Of a stretch of DNA of 5,007 bases, positions 1 to 5,007 are shown in pieces. The notes beneath the pieces were generated by a model. That model saw only the letters and a list, made by a program, of their open reading frames with translations. It was not told where the DNA came from and did no database searches. The translations under genes were made by a program, and so were the position numbers. Position 1 is the stretch's first letter; each line of letters begins with the position of its first letter. The stretch lies in the NCBI GenBank assembly GCA_947259435.1, contig CAMYMP010000122.1, forward strand, positions 1-5,007, written 5' to 3'. The stretch is from an uncultured Woeseiaceae bacterium. GTDB lineage: Bacteria; Pseudomonadota; Gammaproteobacteria; Woeseiales; Woeseiaceae.

Positions 1-1
1 C

Positions 2-2170
2 CAGACGCACTGGATTCCGGTCCAGCAGCGACGCCCGCTTCCCACGTTTTACTACCACGAGCATTTCCTCGAAATGCTGGACTTCGTCGATCGGCACTAC
101 GCACATGTGCTGCTCGATTCGCACGTTGCGTTTCTCGATGACTTCCGCGCCCTGCCGCAAGATGCCCAGTGCCTTTACGTGCGCCTCGTAAACCGCAAGG
201 GCCGGGTCTTCGCCGCCAATCGGCTGCGCTACCCGGAACTCGGCAGCACGGGCCGCATTGTGCAGACGCTGCGCGAGGACGGCTGGGTCGGAACACCGGA
301 TGCGAGCCACTACCATGACGTGCTCGGCTTCCTCACCAAAGACGAGATATACGACGTAGTGCTGCCGCGCTACGCGGGACTCGGACGGTCGCTCAAAAAA
401 AACGAGTTGATCGAATTCGCGCGCGAGAACATTGGTCCTGGCGATTTCGTGAGCAGTCTCGATACCGACCGGCTGCTCGTGCAGCGACGATCCGACGAGT
501 GCCGCTACCTGTTGTTCCTGTATTTCGGTCGCGTCAAGGACGGGCTTTCGCAGTTCACAATGCGTGACCTCGGGATCGTGTGCACGAATGACATTCTTGA
601 CACGTACGAGCCGCGCTTCAGCGACATTGACGAGGCGCTGGAACATTACTACTTCGCAACGCGCCTCAAAAAGGCGCACAAAGCGACGTCCGGTGCACTT
701 CAAGACCTCATCGAAGAAAGCAGGGACTGGCCCGAGACAAACTTTTCGGGCAGCGCATCACTGCGCGATGAGCTCGCCTACCGGCTGGGGCGAAAGGCGG
801 AAAGCGCCAAAGATATCGATGCCGCGTTGATGCTCTATCGCCGTGGGGAGTCCGCACAGTGCAGCGAACGTGTGATTCGGCTGCTGCTCGCAGCGGGGTC
901 TCGCGAACAGGCGAAGCGTCACCTCGAACGCTGCCTGGATGAGCCGCGAAGCGATGAAGAGTGGCTGCTCGCGCGCGACCTCTATCAACGCAAGTTCGCC
1001 AGCAAGCGCACATCGTCGCTGACGGACGTATTGCGCGCGGCCGAAACGATCGACGTCGACGAATCGAAAAGCGGCTCGCCCGAGCGCGCAGCAATTGAGC
1101 ATTTCGAGAAGCTCGGCCACACAGCGTTTCGCACCGAGAATTTGTTGTGGCGTACGTTGTTCGGCTTGCTGTTTTGGGATGAACTCTTTGTCAACGAGAG
1201 CGCCGCGTCGCATTCGCCGTTCGAGTTGCTGCCGGCATCGCTCGCGAACGGCACCTTCTACGAGCAGAATCGCGATCGCATTGAAGCGAAGCTGTCCCTG
1301 CTGCGCGACGAGCCTGCATCGACCCGGCGGCACCTGCTCAAAGTCAGCACGCAATACTACGGCACACCTAACGGCCTGTTTCGCTGGCGTCGTTCAATGG
1401 CTGACGCATTGTTCTCGCTCCTCGAGCATTCAAGCCTCGATTGCCTTGTAACCATGCTGCGCAGGATATGCCAGGACTATGTGAATTCGCGCTACGGCTA
1501 CCCCGATCTTATGATCGTCGACGCCAGCGGTGTGCGCTTTATTGAAATCAAAGCCGAAGGCGATCAACTGCGACGAAATCAGCTGCTGCGCCTCGAGCAG
1601 CTGCGCGACGCCGGATTTCGCGCCGACGTCGTGCGTGTGCGCTGGGTCCTCGACCCCAATCAGGTGTACGTCGTCGTTGACGTCGAGACAACGGGCGGCC
1701 AGGGCAGCAACCATCGGGTGACTGAGATTGGTGCGGTCAAAGTCCGAAACGGTGAAGTCATCGGCCGCTTTCAGACGCTCTTGAATCCGCAGCGCTCAAT
1801 TCCTCCGAACATCACGCGCTTGACTGGAATCTCACCCGCAATGGTCTCAGATGCACCCCATTTTGTGGACGTTGCAGATGACTTCGAAGCATTCATGCAG
1901 GATGCAATATTTGTCGCACACAACGTCGATTTCGACTACGGCTTTATATCGCGCGAATTCAAGCGGCTCGGACGGAGTTTCCGCTACCCGAAACTGTGCA
2001 CCTGTGCCTCGATGCGAAAAATGTATCCGGGCAACCGTTCGTACAGCCTGGCATCGCTGAGCCGCAGTTTCGATATCCCGCTCAAACAACATCATCGTGC
2101 AATGTGCGACGCGGAAGCTGCTGCACAACTTCTGCTGTTGATTAACGAGAAACGTCAAGTGAAGGACTAG
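2..2170 (+). CDS. FAN1-like VRR-NUC nuclease fused to a DEDDh (DnaQ-type) exonuclease, 5'-partial
   Basis: Residues are numbered from the Met at 74. The frame is open to the left edge and the 24 codons before that Met contain no ATG, GTG or TTG. They encode the FYYHEHFLEMLDFV stretch that matches the start of bacterial FAN1 proteins, so the true start lies outside the window. Order of parts: N-terminal FAN1 DNA-binding region (about 1-110), helical TPR-like region (about 200-340), VRR-NUC domain (about 350-530), DEDDh exonuclease (about 530-698). The PD-(D/E)XK nuclease residues are present: E355 before the FAN1 signature RTLFGLLFWDELF, D478 in GYPDL, and E491 and K493 in EIK. The exonuclease is complete: D536 and E538 (DVETTG), D621 (HNVDFD), H674 and D679 (HRAMCD). 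Known FAN1 enzymes cut 5' flaps and act in interstrand crosslink repair. The DEDDh part should degrade DNA or RNA 3'-5'. That both act on one repair intermediate is inference. Family assignment is firm; substrate is not known. Confidence 0.93.
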   Translation, partial: QTHWIPVQQRRPLPTFYYHEHFLEMLDFVDRHYAHVLLDSHVAFLDDFRALPQDAQCLYVRLVNRKGRVFAANRLRYPELGSTGRIVQTLREDGWVGTPDASHYHDVLGFLTKDEIYDVVLPRYAGLGRSLKKNELIEFARENIGPGDFVSSLDTDRLLVQRRSDECRYLLFLYFGRVKDGLSQFTMRDLGIVCTNDILDTYEPRFSDIDEALEHYYFATRLKKAHKATSGALQDLIEESRDWPETNFSGSASLRDELAYRLGRKAESAKDIDAALMLYRRGESAQCSERVIRLLLAAGSREQAKRHLERCLDEPRSDEEWLLARDLYQRKFASKRTSSLTDVLRAAETIDVDESKSGSPERAAIEHFEKLGHTAFRTENLLWRTLFGLLFWDELFVNESAASHSPFELLPASLANGTFYEQNRDRIEAKLSLLRDEPASTRRHLLKVSTQYYGTPNGLFRWRRSMADALFSLLEHSSLDCLVTMLRRICQDYVNSRYGYPDLMIVDASGVRFIEIKAEGDQLRRNQLLRLEQLRDAGFRADVVRVRWVLDPNQVYVVVDVETTGGQGSNHRVTEIGAVKVRNGEVIGRFQTLLNPQRSIPPNITRLTGISPAMVSDAPHFVDVADDFEAFMQDAIFVAHNVDFDYGFISREFKRLGRSFRYPKLCTCASMRKMYPGNRSYSLASLSRSFDIPLKQHHRAMCDAEAAAQLLLLINEKRQVKD
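2161..2166 (+). promoter_or_regulatory. Shine-Dalgarno site for the SDR gene, inside the nuclease gene
   Basis: GAAGGA lies 7 bases before the ATG at 2174 and overlaps the last codons of the upstream nuclease gene. It supports the 2174 start and suggests that the two genes are translated from one message. Confidence 0.7.
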
Positions 2171-2173
2171 AAC

Positions 2174-2929
2174 ATGACCGGAGTCGATGGGCGAGTCGCC
2201 CTCGTTACTGGAGCAAGCCGGGGCATTGGCCGCGGCACGGCAGAGATCCTTGCATCGCGCGGCGCCAAAGTCATGTGCGTCGCTCGAAGCGAGCAAGATC
2301 TGGCGCGGGTGGGGCTCGATTATTCGGTTGCCGATCTGGGTACTCCCGAGGGCTGCGCGCACGCGGTGCAAGACACCGAGCGGCGGCTCGGGCCGATTGA
2401 AATACTGGTGTGCAATCACGGAATCGGGTCCGCCCTCGAGCGCGTCGTTTGGGAACAGGATCCGGACCTCTGGAATGAGACAATGCGCATAAACCTCGAC
2501 GGGCCGTTTCACCTTTCGCGACTTGTGTTGCGAGAAATGGTCAAGCGCCACTACGGTCGTATCGTTTACACCAGTTCAACAGCCGGCCTGATTGCCGAGG
2601 ACGCCAGCTGTGCTTACAACAGCTCCAAACACGGGCTTCTTGGTCTTATGCGCTCGGTCGCACTCGACGCTGGTCCGTATGGCATAACGTCAAACGCCGT
2701 GCTGCCCGGTTGGGTGCAGACGGACATGGCGGACCGTTCCGCAGAGCAGGAAGCCAAAGATCGCGGAGTTTCGACCGATCAGGTGTGGGAAGAGCGCGCT
2801 TCACTGTATCCGGCGGGCCGCGTTCCGACGATTCAGGAAGTCGGCGAGACGATCGCGTTTCTCGCATCGGACGAAGCCAGCGGCATCAGCGGGGAAGCGA
2901 TTCGGGTTGCGCTCGGCAGCGTCTGGTAG
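2174..2929 (+). CDS. Short-chain dehydrogenase/reductase (classical SDR, NAD(P)-dependent)
   Basis: This 251-residue protein has the normal length and full motif set of a classical SDR oxidoreductase. The Rossmann glycine motif TGASRGIG is at residues 12-19, a NHG form of the NAG motif at 81-83, the structural Asn at 107, and the catalytic Ser135, Tyr148 and Lys152 (YNSSK). PGWVQTDM at 178-185 is the usual segment after the active site. Arg16 in the glycine loop and Arg38 after the second beta strand, with no Asp there, suggest NADP(H) over NAD(H); this is inference. The C terminus reads EAIRVALGSVW where many relatives have a VDGG motif, so the last strand is somewhat divergent. The substrate cannot be read from sequence; FabG-like or 3-hydroxyacyl/alcohol dehydrogenase activity are both possible. 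The gene starts 3 bases after the nuclease stop, with its own ribosome binding site, so it is probably the distal gene of that operon. Confidence 0.93.
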   Translation: MTGVDGRVALVTGASRGIGRGTAEILASRGAKVMCVARSEQDLARVGLDYSVADLGTPEGCAHAVQDTERRLGPIEILVCNHGIGSALERVVWEQDPDLWNETMRINLDGPFHLSRLVLREMVKRHYGRIVYTSSTAGLIAEDASCAYNSSKHGLLGLMRSVALDAGPYGITSNAVLPGWVQTDMADRSAEQEAKDRGVSTDQVWEERASLYPAGRVPTIQEVGETIAFLASDEASGISGEAIRVALGSVW

Positions 2930-2946
2930 CGCCGGATTGTCCGCAG

Positions 2947-2960
2947 CCGTGCCAGCACGG
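2947..2960. terminator. Small perfect hairpin between convergent genes (weak terminator candidate)
   Basis: CCGTGC and GCACGG form a perfect inverted repeat around a 2-base centre (in practice a 5-bp stem with a 4-base loop). It sits in the 32-base gap between the SDR stop and the OsmC stop, where a bidirectional terminator would be expected. Neither strand has a following T-run, so it is not a standard intrinsic terminator. Confidence 0.3.
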
Positions 2961-2961
2961 A

Positions 2962-3378
2962 TCACGCAGCTACCGCCTCCCTGTAGTTGTACGTCGAGAT
3001 GATCTGAGTACAACTGCAAAAACTGCCCATAACCGGGCAAATACAAGCTGCGTTTTCCAGCAGCTTGCGATCTGCCGCTGCAAGGTCCTTCGGAATGTCG
3101 AAGGCCAGGGAGATCGTGTCCACGTGCGGAATTCTCTTTTCCATACCCTTGAGCTTGATGTCGACACTCGTCCCACGCAGGTCTATATCGTGACGTTGGG
3201 CTACTGCACCCATCGACAGGAGCATGCAACTGGCGAGACTGACGCCGAGCAAGCTGGCTGGTGAGAATTCCTGTCCCTTGCCCGTGTAAGGGCAATCAAT
3301 CGCCACGACGTCGTATTGCGGCTCTTTTATCGCCGTGACATGCTGATGGCCGTCGTATGTGAGCCGAAGCGCACCCAT
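2962..3378 (-). CDS. OsmC family protein (YhfA-like), cysteine-rich
   Basis: The 138-residue product fits the OsmC/Ohr fold family in length and layout, and resembles the E. coli YhfA branch, including the YNYREAVAA-type C terminus. The family's two conserved cysteines are in place: Cys51 in the helix after SPASLLGVSLAS, and Cys114 in the CPV motif. In OsmC and Ohr this pair reduces organic hydroperoxides in the cytoplasm with thiol reductants. YhfA-type members are less well characterised, so peroxidase activity here is inference. Four further cysteines are present (29, 112, 121, 123), making two C-x-C pairs near the C terminus. There is no signal peptide or membrane segment. The start at 3378 is supported by a strong Shine-Dalgarno sequence. 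The gene lies 107 bases downstream of asnA on the same strand and converges on the SDR gene. Confidence 0.88.
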   Translation of the reverse strand: MGALRLTYDGHQHVTAIKEPQYDVVAIDCPYTGKGQEFSPASLLGVSLASCMLLSMGAVAQRHDIDLRGTSVDIKLKGMEKRIPHVDTISLAFDIPKDLAAADRKLLENAACICPVMGSFCSCTQIISTYNYREAVAA

Positions 3379-3383
3379 CGCTT

Positions 3384-3391
3384 TCCTCCTT
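3384..3391 (-). promoter_or_regulatory. Strong Shine-Dalgarno site for the OsmC-family gene
   Basis: On the minus strand AAGGAGGA lies 5 bases before the ATG, a near-perfect match to the anti-Shine-Dalgarno sequence. It fixes the start and predicts efficient translation. It is the strongest ribosome binding site in the window. Confidence 0.85.
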
Positions 3392-3437
3392 TTCCGCCTT
3401 TTTCTTGCGACGGAACACGGAGCTACCCGCTTCTTTA

Positions 3438-3466
3438 TTTATGCGCCTTGTGCTGGGTGGGCGCAA
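3438..3466 (-). promoter_or_regulatory. Possible sigma-70 promoter for the OsmC-family gene
   Basis: In the 107-base asnA-OsmC spacer the minus strand has TTGCGC (3 of 6 to the -35 consensus), a 17-base gap, then CATAAA (4 of 6 to the -10 consensus). This would give a leader of about 50 bases. The match is weak. A 5-bp GC stem (3443-3447 with 3460-3464) overlaps it and could instead be a remnant asnA terminator, though no T-run follows on the minus strand. Confidence 0.22.
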
Positions 3467-3485
3467 TTCGGAATTACCCGTAGCG

Positions 3486-4613
3486 TCACTTCAGAACGAA
3501 GATATTGTGCTTCTCGCAGACCTCGTGGAGTTGCCTCGGCCACACGGTGGTGCTCACCTCGCCGAGATGCGCCTTTCTGAGCAGCAGCATCTGGACCCTT
3601 GACTGGCCGATGCCGCCGCCGATGGACAGTGGAATTTCGTCGTTGAGGATCATCTGGTGATACGGCTGAAAAAGCTCGTTTTCGCGCTCGGCGATCTTCA
3701 TCTGCTCTTTGAGCGTTTCGGGCGTTACCCTGATACCCATTGATGACAGCTCGTGCCGTCTCTTGGTCACATGGTTGTAAACGAGAATGTCGCCATTCAG
3801 GCCGTGCATCAGCTTGCCGTCTTTCTCGATCGTGGGTGTTACCCAATCGTCGTAATCGGCTGCCCGCATTTCGTGTGGGTAACCGTCATCGAGTACCCAG
3901 CCGATGCCGATGATGAACACAGCGCCGTATTCCTTGATGATCTCGGTTTCTCGCTGCTTTCTCGGCAGGTCCGGGTACTTGGCCAGAATTTCCTCGGCGT
4001 GTATGAAATGGAGCTTTTCCGGCAACGGTGGAAATCTCGGGTCCTGGAGTTCGGGGTACTTGTCGAGGACCATTTTCTCGGCGCCCGTAATCACCTTCCA
4101 TATCTTGTCGACGACGGTCTTAAGGTACTCGAGGTTCCTGTCCTCAGATGTTATGACCTGCTCCCAGTCCCATTGATCAACATAAGAACTATGGTCGTGG
4201 TCGAGGAAGTAATCCTTGCGGACGGCCCGCATGTCAGTATTGATTCCCTCACCAACTTCGCAGTCGAACTGCTCGAGCGCCCACCTCTTCCACTTGGTTG
4301 CGGCCTGCACGATGGATGCGCGGATGGGCTCGTCGAGCCCGAGGCCGCACTGGAATTCGACGGGTGTCCTCGAGCCGTCCCTGTCGAGCATGTCATTCAT
4401 CCCGGAGGCGACTTCGACGATCAAGGGCACCTGCACGAGCATTAGATTCAGTTCATTGGCGAGCCCTTTCTCGATGTATTCCTTGACGTCGTAGATGGCC
4501 TTCTGCGTCCGTTTCCTGTCCAGGAGTGATGCGTAATCCGAGGGCAGGATCTTGTCGACTTCCTCGTAGCTGCTAATTCCCGGTCCTGCCAGGTCCAGTG
4601 CCTTGTCCGCCAT
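3486..4613 (-). CDS. asnA: Aspartate--ammonia ligase (asparagine synthetase A), divergent form
   Basis: AsnA makes asparagine from aspartate, ammonia and ATP in the cytoplasm, using a class II aminoacyl-tRNA synthetase-like fold. Signature segments run in order: GMNDML (71-76), TKWKR (106-110), YVDQWDWE (144-151), DYDDW (253-257), GLNGDILV (271-278), ELSSMGIRV (288-296), GGGIGQSR (332-339). By alignment from memory to E. coli AsnA, the active-site residues D46, R100, Q116, D118, R214, D219, D235, S251 and R299 match D74, R132, Q147, D149, R250, D255, D275, S291 and R339. E. coli S72, in the HSLAKWKR motif, is Ala104 here and His71 is Gln103. The protein is 375 residues against 330 in E. coli, with about 28 extra N-terminal residues and short insertions. 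The start at 4613 has a Shine-Dalgarno sequence, and no internal Met occurs before residue 58. It follows the DUF427 gene by 114 bases. Family assignment is secure; a shifted substrate preference cannot be excluded. Confidence 0.93.
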   Translation of the reverse strand: MADKALDLAGPGISSYEEVDKILPSDYASLLDRKRTQKAIYDVKEYIEKGLANELNLMLVQVPLIVEVASGMNDMLDRDGSRTPVEFQCGLGLDEPIRASIVQAATKWKRWALEQFDCEVGEGINTDMRAVRKDYFLDHDHSSYVDQWDWEQVITSEDRNLEYLKTVVDKIWKVITGAEKMVLDKYPELQDPRFPPLPEKLHFIHAEEILAKYPDLPRKQRETEIIKEYGAVFIIGIGWVLDDGYPHEMRAADYDDWVTPTIEKDGKLMHGLNGDILVYNHVTKRRHELSSMGIRVTPETLKEQMKIAERENELFQPYHQMILNDEIPLSIGGGIGQSRVQMLLLRKAHLGEVSTTVWPRQLHEVCEKHNIFVLK

Positions 4614-4620
4614 TGTTCTT

Positions 4621-4626
4621 TCTCCC
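4621..4626 (-). promoter_or_regulatory. Shine-Dalgarno site for asnA
   Basis: GGGAGA on the minus strand lies 7 bases before the ATG at 4613. It supports the long N terminus of this AsnA over a shorter E. coli-like start. Confidence 0.6.
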
Positions 4627-4650
4627 GATAACCGCTGGATTCGTCGCTCT

Positions 4651-4690
4651 AATATGCAGTAATTATTGAGAATATTGCGGGATTGGATAT
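4651..4690 (-). promoter_or_regulatory. AT-rich probable promoter region of asnA
   Basis: This stretch is clearly AT-rich against GC-rich surroundings and lies 38-77 bases before the asnA start. On the minus strand AATAAT (plus coordinates 4662-4667) matches the -10 consensus at 5 of 6 positions, but I find no good -35 at 16-18 bases upstream. Two near-identical direct repeats, AATATGC at 4651 and AATATTGC at 4671 on the plus strand, flank it with a 20-base period. A regulator site is possible but unproven. Confidence 0.3.
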
Positions 4691-4727
4691 CAGGGATACT
4701 ACGGGTACCGCGTTCGGCGAGGCCGCA

Positions 4728-5007
4728 CTACCCGGTCACGTCGACGCCGCGCCAAAACGCGACCCGGCCCTTGATCTGTTTTGCCGCGTCTTTGGGTTCC
4801 GCGTAGTACCACGCGGCGTCCCTATTGGTATCGCTGTCGACTTTCAGCGAGAAGTAACTCGCCGTGCCTTTCCAGGGGCAGACCGACGAGTGGTCGCTCG
4901 GCAAGAGATACTCGTCATTGACCGCATTCCTGGGGAAATAGTGATTGCCTTCGACCACAATCGTGTCGTCCGATTCCGCGATGACAGTTCCGTTCCAGAT
5001 GGCTTTC
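4728..5007 (-). CDS. DUF427 (PF04248) domain protein, start at or just past the right edge
   Basis: The frame stays open to the right edge and reads KAIWNGTVIAES, then VVEGNHYFP, SVCPWKGTASY, NRDAAWYY, AAKQIKGRVAFWRGVDV. These are the hallmark segments of the DUF427 family across its whole length. Family members commonly begin MKAIWNG, and the last base in the window (G on the minus strand) fits the third base of that ATG, so only about two bases are missing and the full protein would be about 93 residues, normal for a single-domain member. A GTG at 4958 would remove the first strand and is unlikely to be the start. The conserved CPWKG cysteine and the aromatic residues suggest a small beta-rich fold with a ligand or active site, but no biochemical role is established for the family and I do not assign one. 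There is no signal peptide. It lies upstream of asnA on the same strand; any functional link is unknown. Confidence 0.9.
   Translation of the reverse strand, partial: KAIWNGTVIAESDDTIVVEGNHYFPRNAVNDEYLLPSDHSSVCPWKGTASYFSLKVDSDTNRDAAWYYAEPKDAAKQIKGRVAFWRGVDVTG

Noticed and set aside
758..1354. 198-codon minus-strand open frame inside the nuclease gene
   Set aside because: It is a shadow of GC-rich coding sequence opposite the FAN1 helical and catalytic regions.
1847..2551. 234-codon minus-strand open frame spanning the exonuclease/SDR junction
   Set aside because: It lies opposite the conserved DEDDh motifs and the SDR glycine motif, crosses two real genes, and shows no domain signature.
2710..3264. 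184-codon plus-strand open frame running from the SDR gene into the OsmC-family gene
   Set aside because: It overlaps the SDR C terminus out of frame and is antisense to the OsmC-family gene; no motif or convincing ribosome binding site.
3459..3479. Imperfect GGG...CCC inverted repeat with an AATT-CGG-AATT core just after the asnA stop
   Set aside because: The stem is short and interrupted and no T-run follows, so it does not support a terminator call.
3753..4445. 230-codon open frame on the plus strand opposite asnA
   Set aside because: It is antisense to a gene with clear family motifs throughout; its composition follows the codon pattern of asnA and it shows no recognisable domain.
1..5007. 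CRISPR arrays, tRNA genes, insertion sequences or a defence island
   Set aside because: No periodic repeats, no tRNA-like cloverleaf, no transposase or integrase motifs; a nuclease plus housekeeping genes is not enough to call a defence system.

Overview
This is a GC-rich bacterial chromosomal window, densely coding and with proteobacterial-looking gene content. The genus cannot be fixed from the sequence. No mobile element, tRNA, rRNA or CRISPR array is visible. It holds five protein genes, two of them cut by the window edges.

Left half, plus strand (2-2929): a long nuclease gene enters from beyond the left edge. It is a bacterial FAN1-type structure-specific nuclease (N-terminal DNA-binding region, helical repeats, VRR-NUC catalytic domain) fused at its C terminus to a complete DnaQ-like DEDDh 3'-5' exonuclease. 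Three bases after its stop begins a classical short-chain dehydrogenase/reductase (SDR), whose Shine-Dalgarno sequence lies inside the 3' end of the nuclease gene, so the two are very probably co-transcribed.

Right half, minus strand (2962-5007): reading leftward, a DUF427-family gene (start codon almost certainly at the right edge), then asnA (ammonia-dependent asparagine synthetase, a divergent and N-terminally extended version), then an OsmC-family protein rich in cysteines. The spacers of 114 and 107 bases could each hold a promoter, so these three genes may be separate transcription units or a loose operon. The SDR and OsmC genes converge on a 32-base spacer containing a small perfect hairpin.

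The genes do not form an obvious single pathway: DNA repair plus an oxidoreductase on one strand, amino-acid synthesis and likely peroxide/thiol stress defence on the other. I see no complete new defence or mobile system. The points most worth a second look are the two-nuclease fusion and the AsnA that lacks a serine known from the E. coli active site while keeping the other catalytic residues.
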